DNA of 64,000 nucleotides from CAWDPQ01 sp049642465 (GCA_049642465.1 JBAROV010000066.1:1-64000), one strand, 5' to 3'; shown: positions 17,157 to 25,948, counted from the stretch's first letter. Notes: generated by a model from the sequence alone, not told the origin. Translations and numbers: made by a program.

Positions 17157-18203
17157 ATGTCACTTTACCGTATTGCGCGGACCCTTGCGTCTACTCTCGT
17201 CATCTGCCTGGCGGTCGTGGTTTCCGTATCCCTGGCCCAGGGAATTACCAAGCCCAAGCAGGGTCAGGGCGGCAGCGTTGTTCAAGGTGCCGCCGGCACC
17301 GAGGGTTCAACAGGGGACAAAGGCCTGCAGCATTGCGACAAACCCATGGGAGCCGTCGCTGTTGTCGAGCCTCAAGACTACGTCATGCAGCGGCTCAGTG
17401 GATACGGCTTGCGATCCCCCGTGCCGCTGATTCGCATGATGATTCAGCAGTCGAACTGCTTCATTGTCGTGGAGCGCGGCGTCGGCATGCAGAACGTGAT
17501 GCAGGAACGGGCGCTTGCCTCCTCGGGTCAACTCCGCCAGGATTCAAACATGGGTGGAGGCCAGATGGTCACCGCCGACTTTGTGCTTACGCCGTCGGTC
17601 GTCTTCTCCGAAAAGAACGCCGGGGGCGTCGGCGGCGCGGTCGGAGGTCTGCTCGGCCGGCGCGCGGCGGCCGTCGCGGCTGTCGCCGGTGGCCTGCGAT
17701 TCAAGGAAGCGCAGACGAGCATGCTGCTGGCTGACGCGCGCAGCGGCGTGCAGGTCTCCGCGGCGGAAGGCAGTACGCGGAAAGCCGATCTCGCGCTGGG
17801 CGGAGTGCTGTTCGGTGGCGGCGCGGGGGCAGCCGCGGGAGGCTACGGCAACACGAACGAAGGCAAGATCATCGCCGCGGCGTTTCTCGACAACTACAAC
17901 AGCATCGTCACGGTAGTTCGTGGCGACGAAAGTCTGCAGCGCAACATCGGCTCACTCAAGCAGGAGGCCGCCGCCGGTGGACAAACCAAAGCCGGAGCGG
18001 TCTTCGCCGAAGGGGACGTGGTCGTCCCCAAGATCGCCAACGTGAAGGTCCTCGCAACGCCGGCTGATGATGGGAAGGTCGTGGCGACGTTGTCGAGATC
18101 CGATGAGCTCGTCGTGATCGGCAAAACCACGAACGGCTATGTCAACGTGCAGGGAGCGTCTGCGAGCGGCTGGGTGAAGGTCGTGCTGGTGACAAAGCCG
18201 TAA
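17157..18203 (+). CDS. CsgG/HfaB-like outer-membrane assembly protein with C-terminal SH3-like domain
   Basis: 348 aa. The ATG (MSLYRIARTLASTLVICLAV) is preceded by GGGAG eight bases upstream. Signal peptide ends near SLAQG without a lipobox Cys, unlike classical CsgG lipoproteins. Residues ~60-250 match the CsgG fold pattern: IRMMIQQSNCFIVVERGVGMQNVMQER, ADFVLTPSVVFSE, LLADARSGVQ and IIAAAFLDNYNSIV. The last ~70 residues (VVPKIANVKVLATPADDGKVVATLSRSDELVVIG) form a bacterial SH3 domain. CsgG relatives form secretion pores for curli or holdfast proteins. No curlin is visible nearby. The next gene (efp) begins 9 bp after the stop. Confidence 0.8.
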   Translation: MSLYRIARTLASTLVICLAVVVSVSLAQGITKPKQGQGGSVVQGAAGTEGSTGDKGLQHCDKPMGAVAVVEPQDYVMQRLSGYGLRSPVPLIRMMIQQSNCFIVVERGVGMQNVMQERALASSGQLRQDSNMGGGQMVTADFVLTPSVVFSEKNAGGVGGAVGGLLGRRAAAVAAVAGGLRFKEAQTSMLLADARSGVQVSAAEGSTRKADLALGGVLFGGGAGAAAGGYGNTNEGKIIAAAFLDNYNSIVTVVRGDESLQRNIGSLKQEAAAGGQTKAGAVFAEGDVVVPKIANVKVLATPADDGKVVATLSRSDELVVIGKTTNGYVNVQGASASGWVKVVLVTKP

Positions 18204-18212
18204 GATCCACGA

Positions 18213-18788
18213 ATGGCAGGACTGATTGAAGCAATTGCCGTCAAGCGCAAGATGTACTTCGAACACGAGAATGCGCCGTATCACTGTCTCGACGTAGAGA
18301 TCTCCAAACCCACGGCACGCGGCGGCCAGACGCTCGTTCGGCTGAAGATGCGTAACCTGCTCACGCGTGCCGTGTTCGACAAGACATTCAAAGCCGGGGA
18401 CAAATTTCGCGAGCCGGACTTGGAAGTGGTCACCGCGTCGTTCCTGTACGCCGACGCGGCTGGATATCACTTCCTGGACCAGGAGTCGTTCGAAACGCTG
18501 ACCCTTGGCGGCGACACCGTTGGCAACGATCGCGAGCTGCTCGTTGACAACGTCCTGGTGCAGATTCAGAAATACAACGGCGGACCGATCGGCATTCAGC
18601 TTCCGCCGCACGTCGAGCTCACCGTGAAATCCACCGAGCCCGGCGTCCGTGGTGATACCGCCAGCGGCGGCGTCACGAAGCTGGCGATCCTCGAGACGGG
18701 CCTGGAAATCCGCGTGCCCCTGTTCATCAAGGAAGGCGAGCGCGTCAAAGTGCACACGGAGACACGTGAATTTGCCGGACGGGCCTGA
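18213..18788 (+). CDS. efp: translation elongation factor P
   Basis: 191 aa, full length for EF-P, with all three domains. The N-terminal KOW-like domain ends in SKPTARGGQTLVRLKMRNLLT, the middle OB domain has FLYADAAGYHFLDQESFETL, and the C-terminal OB domain has VELTVKSTEPGVRGDTASGG and VPLFIKEGERVKVHTETREF. EF-P relieves ribosome stalling at polyproline. The loop that carries the modified residue is two residues longer than in E. coli EF-P and has Arg36 near its tip instead of the beta-lysylated Lys34. No modification gene (epmA/epmB, earP, ymfI) is seen nearby. The gene follows the CsgG-like gene closely and may be cotranscribed with it. Confidence 0.93.
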   Translation: MAGLIEAIAVKRKMYFEHENAPYHCLDVEISKPTARGGQTLVRLKMRNLLTRAVFDKTFKAGDKFREPDLEVVTASFLYADAAGYHFLDQESFETLTLGGDTVGNDRELLVDNVLVQIQKYNGGPIGIQLPPHVELTVKSTEPGVRGDTASGGVTKLAILETGLEIRVPLFIKEGERVKVHTETREFAGRA

Positions 18789-18835
18789 TCGCGACTTCGT
18801 TACCCGCTGACGTCCCGGTGGTAGTAGGCTAACGG

Positions 18836-19522
18836 GTGCTTCGGCCGACAACCGTGAAAGCGCCTCCTGCTACGCCATCCATCCGCATTGTCATCGCCGG
18901 CGAGCATCCTATCTTCAGGCATGGCCTCCGCCGACTGATCGAAGCTGAGCCAGACTTCACGATCGTGGCCGAGACCGGAGATGGGGCGGTAGCGTCGGCG
19001 ATCGTGCGCGACACGAATCCCGACATTCTCTTGCTGGGCTTTGCGACGTCGGGCGCCTCCGCCGCCGAAACCGTGAAGGTCATTGCGGAGAGCGGCAGCG
19101 CGACAAAGACGGTTCTTTTGACTGACCGCGTCGATACCCCGGAGGTCATGCGGGTCGTTCAACACGGCGCCAAAGGCATCGTCCCCAAGGACTCCTCGCC
19201 AGAACTGCTCTTCGAAAGCATCCGGACGGTGATGGCCGGTCATTTCTGGCTGGATAAGAAGGAAGCTGATGCTGTCCCGGCGCTACGGAAACTGGAGGCG
19301 GAGCGGCGGCGGGCCAAAGCATTCGGCCTGACGCGCCGGGAGATCGAGATCCTGCGGGCGGTCGTCGCCGGGTACACGAACAAGGAAATCGCGGAGCGCT
19401 CGTCGCTGAGCGAGAACACGGTCAAGTCTCACCTGACGCATATTTTCAACAAATCGGGAGCGTCCAACCGCGTGGAGCTGGCGTTGTTTGCAGCTCATCA
19501 CCGTCTGCTCGACGGGGTCTAG
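18836..19522 (+). CDS. NarL/FixJ-type regulator with degenerate receiver domain
   Basis: 228 aa from a GTG; a second GTG six codons later is an alternative start. The receiver domain (residues ~16-135) keeps the fold and the Lys after beta5 (GIVPKDSSPELL). The acidic pair normally DD is Gly22-Glu23 (VIAGEHPIF), and the phosphoacceptor Asp is Gly68 (DILLLGFATSG). The C-terminal LuxR-type helix-turn-helix is intact (LTRREIEILRAVVAGYTNKEIAERSSLSENTVKSHLTHIFNKSGASNR). It therefore probably binds DNA without conventional phosphorylation. It lies 47 bp after efp and 475 bp before the protease/sensor kinase unit. Confidence 0.88.
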   Translation: MLRPTTVKAPPATPSIRIVIAGEHPIFRHGLRRLIEAEPDFTIVAETGDGAVASAIVRDTNPDILLLGFATSGASAAETVKVIAESGSATKTVLLTDRVDTPEVMRVVQHGAKGIVPKDSSPELLFESIRTVMAGHFWLDKKEADAVPALRKLEAERRRAKAFGLTRREIEILRAVVAGYTNKEIAERSSLSENTVKSHLTHIFNKSGASNRVELALFAAHHRLLDGV

Positions 19523-19997
19523 CCACCGTTCAGGTTTTCGTCCGATCCTCGTTGTCTGGAATTTGTGCGGTTTCTGTGCGGGTGTCTTGCGACCCTTCAC
19601 CGTCGCCAAGCCTGACCTACGTCGTGATCCGACTAATTCATTCCACACTAAATACTTCACGGCCCTCCGTGCGTACCGGCGCACCATTTGCTTAACGCTC
19701 GGCCGCCGGACGTGAACGTCTGAGCAGCCTTCGGTCGATACCCGACGATCGACCCCATGTCGTGGCTGCTCCAATGGTGCCAGACCGATGACCACCTTCG
19801 GATCATTGTTCCGATGAACGCATGGGCGGAGGATGCACAAGTTGGGTACTTGCGTTAATCCCCAGCGACGCAGGCGGGCCGATCCCGATAGAGCGATGGC
19901 CTGGCGCGGTTCAGCCAACCCCAAGTGAAGTGAAGTCCCAGAACATCCGTGTGACTCCGGAGAAATCAGCGGCGTCTCGGGTCGTGAGGAGAATCCC
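19523..19997. other. 475-bp intergenic leader region with short inverted repeats
   Basis: No credible gene is present on either strand. Two perfect small palindromes are visible: GACGT-GA-ACGTC at 19709-19720 and GGTCGAT-(8 bases)-ATCGACC at 19733-19754. They could be a weak terminator for the regulator gene or operators for the downstream protease unit. A strong ribosome-binding site (GAGGAG) precedes the protease start. No known riboswitch class is recognised. Confidence 0.45.
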
Positions 19998-21977
19998 ATG
20001 CGACTGAGCAGATCCATGTTGTCACTGCTCGCGTTCATCGTGATGGTTGCGGCGGGACCTGCGGTTCAAGCGCAGATAGTGACCGGCGGCGAGCCGTTGC
20101 CGAGCCCGGTGATTCCGCCTCCGCCGCTGGCGCCGATCTCGAGCAAGCTCGACCCTTTGATGCAGACGCGATCGTCGGACCTCACCGGTCGCTCCCGCGT
20201 GATCGTACGTGCGGAGAGCGCGAGCGCCGTCTCGGCTGTGGCCTCTCTGATTCAGCAGACCGGCGGGGTGCTCGGCAGACCTCTGCCGATTCTGCAGGCG
20301 ATCGCCGCTGACGTACCCAACGCGTCGCTTGCCGTTCTCACCAACAGTTCGCTTGTCAGCCGCATCGCGTTCGATCGTCCCATTGCAGCGTTCATGGCGA
20401 GAACGGGGGACACGGTCGGCGCGACGCTGGCTCGTCAGTTGTTTGGTTACGACGGCTCGGGTGTAGGCGTCGCCGTGATCGATTCGGGTATCACGTCATG
20501 GCACGACGATTTGTCGTCGTCTTCTGATTCCACCGGCGCACCCAGCGGTCAGCGGGTTGTCCAGTTCGTGGACTTCGTTGGCGGTGCATCGTCCGCGTAC
20601 GACGATCACGGTCATGGCACTCATGTCGCGGGGATCATCGGAGGAAACGGATTTGATTCGAACGGCGCGAGGACCGGTATCGCGCCGCGCGCGGATTTGG
20701 TGGTGTTGAAGGTGCTGGACGGCGCTGGGCGAGGCCGAATCAGCGATGTCATCGCCGCCCTCGATTACACGATTCAGCATCGAGAGGCGTACCGGATCCG
20801 CATCGTGAATCTCTCTATTGGGGCGATGGTCTACGAGTCGAGCGAGTCGGACTTTCTCACGCTCGCGGCGAAGCATGCCGTCCAATCGGGACTCATCGTC
20901 GTGGCAGCCGCCGGCAATGCGGGTAAGGACAGCCTCGGCCGTACGCGATACGGCGGCATTACCGCACCCGGAAATGCGCCATGGGTGCTGACGGTAGGCG
21001 CGTCGAGTCACATGGGAACGATCGACCGCTCGGACGATACCGTTGCGTCTTTCAGCTCACGCGGTCCCACTGCGTTTGACTTCATCTCCAAGCCGGATCT
21101 GCTCGCGCCCGGCGTGGGTATCGAATCGTTGAGTGCGCCGGGAAGCGCCCTCTACACGTCGAAGCCGCAGTACCTCCTCAGCGGAACGGTGGTCAACCCG
21201 ACGCTTCCGTATATGAGCTTGACCGGCACGAGCCAGGCCGCCCCGGTCGTCTCGGGCACGATTGCCTTGATGCTGCAGGCGAACCCGGCGCTTACGCCAA
21301 ACGCAGTCAAAGCGATCCTCCAGTACACGGCGCAGGCGCGAGGGGATTACGACGCGTTGACGCAGGGCGCGGGGTTCGTAAATGCCCGCGGCGCAATCGA
21401 ACTGGCGCGTCATCTCGGCATGGCAACCACGGCCTTCCCCGCCGCTACGGACTGGAATGCGTTCCTGATCTGGGGCAACCAGCGTATTCACGACGGCAGG
21501 CTGACCGCGGCCGCAAATGGATGGTTGACGGATGTCACCTGGGGCTCGGTGAACACACCGGCTGGTAGCAACGTCGAGTGGGGTGCCATCTGTTCAGGCG
21601 CGTCGTGCGAATTACCGACCTCATGGACTGCGTGGAAAACGAGCTGCGTTGATGCCGCGTGCCTCATCGTGAACTGGGGCGGCGGCCGTTCGGAGAACGT
21701 CGTCTTCGGCACCAATTGCGGTGGCGCCGACTGCACGGTCTCGAACTTCAACGAACTCTCGCTGTGGGTCGTCACCGCGACGAGCGAGGGGGACACCGTC
21801 GTCTGGGGCACCGGCGAAGACGGTGACACGGTTGTGTGGGGCACCGGCTCCGATGGCGACACTGTCGTGTGGGGCACGGTCAGTGATGGTGACACCGTTG
21901 TCTGGGGGACCTCGGGCGGCGGTGGTGACGTGTGGGAAGAAAGTTGCGAGATTCCGGAACCCCAACCCGTCAACTGA
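19998..21977 (+). CDS. exported S8 (subtilisin-like) serine protease with C-terminal VWGT repeats
   Basis: 659 aa; the ATG has GAGGAG seven bases upstream. Signal peptide (MRLSRSMLSLLAFIVMVAAG...VQA), then an I9-like propeptide, then the catalytic domain with Asp162 (VAVIDSGI), His206 (DDHGHGTHVAG), the oxyanion Asn (VVAAAGNAG) and Ser412 (LTGTSQAAPVVSG). After residue ~480 comes a Trp- and Cys-rich tail, ending in four 11-residue repeats of the GDTVVWGT type and the final EEXCEIPEP-like stretch. The tail may be a surface-retention or autoprocessing segment; its role is unknown. It is followed after 12 bp by a sensor kinase and appears to share its operon. Confidence 0.92.
   Translation: MRLSRSMLSLLAFIVMVAAGPAVQAQIVTGGEPLPSPVIPPPPLAPISSKLDPLMQTRSSDLTGRSRVIVRAESASAVSAVASLIQQTGGVLGRPLPILQAIAADVPNASLAVLTNSSLVSRIAFDRPIAAFMARTGDTVGATLARQLFGYDGSGVGVAVIDSGITSWHDDLSSSSDSTGAPSGQRVVQFVDFVGGASSAYDDHGHGTHVAGIIGGNGFDSNGARTGIAPRADLVVLKVLDGAGRGRISDVIAALDYTIQHREAYRIRIVNLSIGAMVYESSESDFLTLAAKHAVQSGLIVVAAAGNAGKDSLGRTRYGGITAPGNAPWVLTVGASSHMGTIDRSDDTVASFSSRGPTAFDFISKPDLLAPGVGIESLSAPGSALYTSKPQYLLSGTVVNPTLPYMSLTGTSQAAPVVSGTIALMLQANPALTPNAVKAILQYTAQARGDYDALTQGAGFVNARGAIELARHLGMATTAFPAATDWNAFLIWGNQRIHDGRLTAAANGWLTDVTWGSVNTPAGSNVEWGAICSGASCELPTSWTAWKTSCVDAACLIVNWGGGRSENVVFGTNCGGADCTVSNFNELSLWVVTATSEGDTVVWGTGEDGDTVVWGTGSDGDTVVWGTVSDGDTVVWGTSGGGGDVWEESCEIPEPQPVN
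21789..21920 (+). repeat. four 33-bp in-frame repeats in the protease gene
   Basis: Four direct units of 33 bp, each encoding GDTVVWGT plus a three-residue spacer (GED, GSD, VSD, SGG). Third-codon positions differ between units, so the protein repeat is maintained while the DNA has diverged. Confidence 0.92.
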
Positions 21978-21989
21978 AGGGAAGCCATC

Positions 21990-24404
21990 ATGTCCAACTG
22001 CCATTCCCTCAGCGGGGCCGGATACACCAACGTGTTCACGCGCAAACGGTCTGTGGTTGACGTCGTGCGCTCGCGCGACGCCACCTCGTGGGCGGCGCTC
22101 CCTCGCCTGGCGCAAATCTACGTCGCGCTGGTTATCGCTGCCGGTGCGGTCATCGTGGCCGCGTTCTTTCCAGCCACGGTGTCAGACCCGTGGCTGTTCG
22201 GTACGCTGCTCCTGCTCTCGTGCGTCACCTCTTCCTGGAAGGTAACCCTGCCGCTGGCGCTCACCAGCGGATCGACGTTATCGGTGTCCTATGCCGCGGA
22301 TCTGATGGCGCTGCTGCTGCTCGGCGCGGATCAGGCCATGTTGATTGCCGTCGTCGGCGCGTGGACGCAGTGCACGTTCAATGCAAAGCGGTCGTACCCG
22401 TCGTACCGGACGATCTTCAGCATGGCGGGGGAGGCAATCACGATTCAGGCGACCGGCTTCGTGTTCGCGTCGCTCGGTGGGCCTTCCGTCATCCTCGACA
22501 TCACCTCGCTTCCAAGGGCGACCTTCGGCGGGATCGCGACCTACTTCGTAGTCAACACCGGCCTGGTGGCCGCAGCGATTGCGCTCTCGACGCGCAGAAA
22601 CGTCTGGACGGTCTGGCACGACAACTTCCTCTGGGGCGGTCCGAGTTTTGTCGTGGCTGGAGCAGCAGGCGCCGTTGCGGCGTCGGTGGTGGCAAACGGC
22701 AACCATTGGCTCGCGCTGCTGATGCTCGCACCGGTGTACCTCACCTACCGCACGTATCAGGTCTTTCTCGGCCGAATCGAGGACCAGCGCCGGCACGCTG
22801 AAGAAACGCAGAAGCTGCACAGCGAAACCGTCGAAGCACTCTTTCAGGCTCGACGGGCGGAGCAGGCTCTCGCCGCTGAGAAAGAACGCCTGGCGGTGAC
22901 ACTGCGATGCATCGGCGACGGTGTGATTACCACGGATTTGAACGGCAACATTCTGCTCATCAACCAGGTGGCGGAAGCGCTCACTGGTTGGAAGCACGAG
23001 GAGGCTGCCGGTCAACCGCTCGACGCGGTCTTCCGCAACGTCATGCCCGACACGCGTGAGCGATGTGACAACTCCCTCAACATGGTTGTGAGCAACGGCA
23101 CGCCGCGTGGTCTCAGCCGATGCACCGTACTCATCGGCCGCGATGGCTACGAACATCCAATCGAGGAGATAGCCGCTCTGCTCAAAGATGCGGAGGGTCG
23201 CACCATCGGCATGGTGGTCGCGTTCCGAGACATCTCCGATGCACTCAAGGCCCAGGAAGAGCGCGCAAAGGCAAACAAAGTCGCCTCGCTCGGGCTTCTG
23301 GCCGGCGGCATTGCCCACGACTTCAACAACATTCTCATGGGAGTCATGGGCAACGTGTCGATGGCGCGCGCGACGACTCGTGCCGCAACGGTCGTGCGTG
23401 CATTGGACGAGGCCAACCAGGCCTGCGTGCGTGCGCGCCAGCTCACTTGGCAACTCTTGACGTTCTCGCGCGGCGGTGTCCCGGTCAAGACCGCAGTCGA
23501 GCTACCGGCGCTCCTGAAGGACGCTGCAGGAATCGCCTTGAAAGGCACGAACGTCAAATGCACCTTCGACATCGCGCCCGACCTCTGGTCAGTCTCAGCC
23601 GATCGCGAACAGCTGCTGCAAGTCTTCAACAACATCGTCGTGAACGCCCAGCAGTCGATGCCGCATGGTGGAACGGTGCAGGTCCGTGCGGAGAACGTCA
23701 TCGAAACCAGCACCCGCTGGGATTACGCATTGTGCATCCGACCAGGGCGTCACGTCAGAGTGTCACTCACGGATGCCGGCATCGGAATTCCTGAAGAAAA
23801 CCTCGGCAGGATCTTCGACCCGTACTTTACGACCAAACAACAGGGCAGCGGCCTTGGGCTGGCGATCTCGTACTCCATCGTCAAGCACCACGGCGGCGGC
23901 GTCTCCGTCAAATCGTCGCTCGGTGCGGGGACGACCGTCGCGGTCGAACTACCGGCTGCGACTGAATGCGAAATGCCCGTCGCGACCGTCCCGCGAACCC
24001 GAGCGAGAAGCGGGCGCATCCTCGTCATGGACGACGAGGCGGGGATTCGACAGCTCGTCGTGCGAATGCTTACGCGTCTCGGCCACGACGTCGAAGCGGT
24101 AGACGATGGTTCGTCGGCTGTCGAGCGCTACGCGCAAGCGCTCGAAACCGACAGGCCCTTCGACGCTGTCCTTCTCGATCTCGTCGTCCCGGGTGGGATG
24201 GGCGGCCGCGAAACGATCGAGCGCCTGAGCGAAGTGGACCCCAAGGTGAAAGCCATCGTGGTCAGCGGCTACGCGCAGGACCCCACCCTCACGGAGTACC
24301 GGAACTTCGGCTTCAAGGCATCCATAGCAAAACCCTACACGCTCGAAGAGCTCGATACCACGCTGCATACGGTCATGACCCTGGGAAACTGGCAGATTCA
24401 CTGA
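21990..24404 (+). CDS. hybrid sensor histidine kinase (MASE-like membrane sensor, PAS, HisKA, HATPase, receiver)
   Basis: 804 aa. Residues ~40-250 form seven or eight membrane helices of the MASE/7TM sensor type. A short coiled coil (EETQKLHSETVEALFQARRAEQ) leads to a PAS domain (ERLAVTLRCIGDGVITTDLNGNILLINQVAE). The phosphoacceptor is His443 in GGIAHDFNN, the NtrB-like type. ATP-binding boxes are NNIVVNAQQSMPHGG, DAGIGIPEENLGRIFDPYFTT and GSGLGLAIS. A C-terminal receiver has Asp730 (AVLLDLVVPGGMGG). The C-terminal receiver suggests a phosphorelay. The gene lies between an exported protease and a NarL-type regulator with gaps of 12 and 21 bp. Confidence 0.92.
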   Translation: MSNCHSLSGAGYTNVFTRKRSVVDVVRSRDATSWAALPRLAQIYVALVIAAGAVIVAAFFPATVSDPWLFGTLLLLSCVTSSWKVTLPLALTSGSTLSVSYAADLMALLLLGADQAMLIAVVGAWTQCTFNAKRSYPSYRTIFSMAGEAITIQATGFVFASLGGPSVILDITSLPRATFGGIATYFVVNTGLVAAAIALSTRRNVWTVWHDNFLWGGPSFVVAGAAGAVAASVVANGNHWLALLMLAPVYLTYRTYQVFLGRIEDQRRHAEETQKLHSETVEALFQARRAEQALAAEKERLAVTLRCIGDGVITTDLNGNILLINQVAEALTGWKHEEAAGQPLDAVFRNVMPDTRERCDNSLNMVVSNGTPRGLSRCTVLIGRDGYEHPIEEIAALLKDAEGRTIGMVVAFRDISDALKAQEERAKANKVASLGLLAGGIAHDFNNILMGVMGNVSMARATTRAATVVRALDEANQACVRARQLTWQLLTFSRGGVPVKTAVELPALLKDAAGIALKGTNVKCTFDIAPDLWSVSADREQLLQVFNNIVVNAQQSMPHGGTVQVRAENVIETSTRWDYALCIRPGRHVRVSLTDAGIGIPEENLGRIFDPYFTTKQQGSGLGLAISYSIVKHHGGGVSVKSSLGAGTTVAVELPAATECEMPVATVPRTRARSGRILVMDDEAGIRQLVVRMLTRLGHDVEAVDDGSSAVERYAQALETDRPFDAVLLDLVVPGGMGGRETIERLSEVDPKVKAIVVSGYAQDPTLTEYRNFGFKASIAKPYTLEELDTTLHTVMTLGNWQIH

Positions 24405-24425
24405 AGTACTAAGGCGGAAAGAACC

Positions 24426-25232
24426 ATGTCTTCACCGATCGCCGGACCGAACAACGCACGAACGAGACCCGAACGCCAAGTTCGGGTGGTGCTTGCCGAC
24501 GACGAATGTCTGTTCCGGGCAAGTCTTCGCCAACTGCTCGCAGTCCCCCCCCACGTGATCAAGGACGTCTACGGAGTGGACGTCGGCCACGGCTTCGACG
24601 TGATTGGAGAAGCGGGAACCGGTGAGGATACCGTTCGGGTCGTTCACTCGACAGCGCCGGATCTGCTGCTCCTCGATCAGTCCATGCCGCGGATGTCGGG
24701 TCTCGATGCGTTGCGTGAGCTCGACGGGTGCCGTGAGAGGACGCGCACGATACTGCTGGCGGGGACAATCGACCGGTCACACCTGCTGACAGCGGTTCAC
24801 CTCGGCGTCCGCGGTCTGTTGCTCAAGGACGTGACGACCGAACTGCTGTTTGAAGCGATCATGTGCGTGATGGCCGGGCAGTGCTGGCTCGAACAGACGC
24901 TCGTCACGCATCTGCTGGAGACAGTGAGACCGCTCATCCAGTCTTCGACCGCGACGGGCGGCAAACTCTCGTTCGGGCTGACCCCCCGCGAACGGCAGAT
25001 TCTGGAACTGGTGGTGGCCGGTCAGCCAAACAAGGAAATTGCCCGCGCCTGCTCGGTCACCGAGCAGACGATCAAACACCATCTGACTCGCGTGTTCGAC
25101 AAGACGGGTGCATCCAGTCGCGTGGAGCTCGTGATGATCGCGACCAAGAGCGGGCTCTTCGACTCGCCTTCGACGCCGCCGGCGACCAGTCTTCATCCAG
25201 GGGTGCCTAAGCCGCTGGTCACCTGCGTGTGA
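24426..25232 (+). CDS. NarL/FixJ-type response regulator
   Basis: 268 aa. The receiver is intact: acidic pair in VLADDECLF, phosphoacceptor Asp84 in LLLLDQSMPRMSG and Lys in GLLLKDVTTELL. Between helix 1 and strand 2 there is an insertion (PPHVIKDVYGVDVGHGFDVIG) not usual in this family. The LuxR-type DNA-binding domain is intact (LTPRERQILELVVAGQPNKEIARACSVTEQTIKHHLTRVFDKTGASSR). It closely resembles the degenerate regulator upstream in the effector domain. Position makes it the likely partner of the hybrid kinase and a candidate regulator of the exopolysaccharide locus that starts 159 bp downstream. Confidence 0.92.
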   Translation: MSSPIAGPNNARTRPERQVRVVLADDECLFRASLRQLLAVPPHVIKDVYGVDVGHGFDVIGEAGTGEDTVRVVHSTAPDLLLLDQSMPRMSGLDALRELDGCRERTRTILLAGTIDRSHLLTAVHLGVRGLLLKDVTTELLFEAIMCVMAGQCWLEQTLVTHLLETVRPLIQSSTATGGKLSFGLTPRERQILELVVAGQPNKEIARACSVTEQTIKHHLTRVFDKTGASSRVELVMIATKSGLFDSPSTPPATSLHPGVPKPLVTCV

Positions 25233-25349
25233 TTTCCTTCCGACCGTAAGGCTCCTATCGTAGTTGTTGCGATCGACGAGAGTGTGCCGCGACCTACGGC
25301 GCTCACCGCGTCGCTGGACATCGATCGCTACGTTCGGCAATCCATCCGG

Positions 25350-25372
25350 TCAGGCGAAAAGACCACTCCTGA
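25350..25372 (+). promoter_or_regulatory. small hairpin in the leader of the exopolysaccharide locus
   Basis: TCAGG and CCTGA pair around a 13-base loop; the stem extends to about seven pairs if one G-T and one further G-C pair are counted. It lies about 20 bp before the NusG-paralogue start. Specialised NusG factors of the LoaP/RfaH type recognise leader RNA or DNA elements, so this is a candidate only. No ops-like consensus is seen. Confidence 0.22.
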
Positions 25373-25390
25373 TCACAAGGGGGCGAAGCC

Positions 25391-25948
25391 TTGGTTCTCG
25401 ACACGGCGCGGTGGTTCGCGATCTGGACCCACAGCCACTGCGAGCAGCTCGTGCACGATCAGCTGGCCAGCCGCGGATTTCGGGTCTTTCTGCCAAAAGC
25501 CTCGGAATGGTCGAGGCGAGGCGGTACACGGCGGCTGCTGTCGCGTCCCATGTTCACCGGCTATCTCTTCGTGAATCATTCGATCGACAAGCGCAGCTAC
25601 ATCGAGATCGTGAGCACACGAGGGCTCGTCAAGATTCTCGGCGAGCGCTGGGACCGGCTTGCGCCAATCCCCGACGAGGAAATCGCGGCGATCCAGACGC
25701 TTGCTTCCTCCGATTTCGCATCGCAGCCCTATCCCTTCTTGCGCGAGGGACAACGCGCGAGGATTACCGAGGGGCCACTGGCCGGTCTCGAGGGCCTCTT
25801 CGTTCGAAGCCGCCGCAACCGGCGCCTGCTGGTGCTCTCCGTTGAACTCCTCCATCGCAGCGTCGCCGTTGAAGTCGACGACACCGCCGTCGAGCCTCTC
25901 ACTCCGAGCACGGTCCGATTCCCAATCAAATTCCTGGCATGCGTTTGA
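25391..25948 (+). CDS. NusG paralogue (specialised transcription antiterminator, RfaH/LoaP/UpxY type)
   Basis: 185 aa from a TTG preceded by an AGGGGG purine stretch. The NGN domain is recognised by WFAIWTHSHCEQLVHDQLASRGF, then LLSRPMFTGYLFVNH and an LVKILGERWDRLAPIPDEE stretch. A KOW domain follows (LREGQRARITEGPLAGLEGLFV). Length matches operon-specific NusG paralogues, not housekeeping NusG. Such proteins promote readthrough of long surface-polysaccharide operons from the leader of their own operon. This gene is first in a ~28-kb co-directional exopolysaccharide locus, which fits that role. Its stop overlaps the next gene by ten bases. Confidence 0.88.
   Translation: MVLDTARWFAIWTHSHCEQLVHDQLASRGFRVFLPKASEWSRRGGTRRLLSRPMFTGYLFVNHSIDKRSYIEIVSTRGLVKILGERWDRLAPIPDEEIAAIQTLASSDFASQPYPFLREGQRARITEGPLAGLEGLFVRSRRNRRLLVLSVELLHRSVAVEVDDTAVEPLTPSTVRFPIKFLACV

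Noticed and set aside
19488..19715. Short plus-strand open frame after the degenerate regulator
   Set aside because: It overlaps the regulator end, has no ribosome-binding site and the product shows no fold or family feature.
19523..19997. Riboswitch or small RNA in the long leader
   Set aside because: Only short palindromes were found; no conserved core of a known class (cyclic-di-GMP, cobalamin, SAM, glycine) could be recognised.
25233..25390. ops-like RfaH recruitment element before the antiterminator gene
   Set aside because: No match to the GGCGGTAGCGT-type consensus was seen; only a weak hairpin remains as a candidate.
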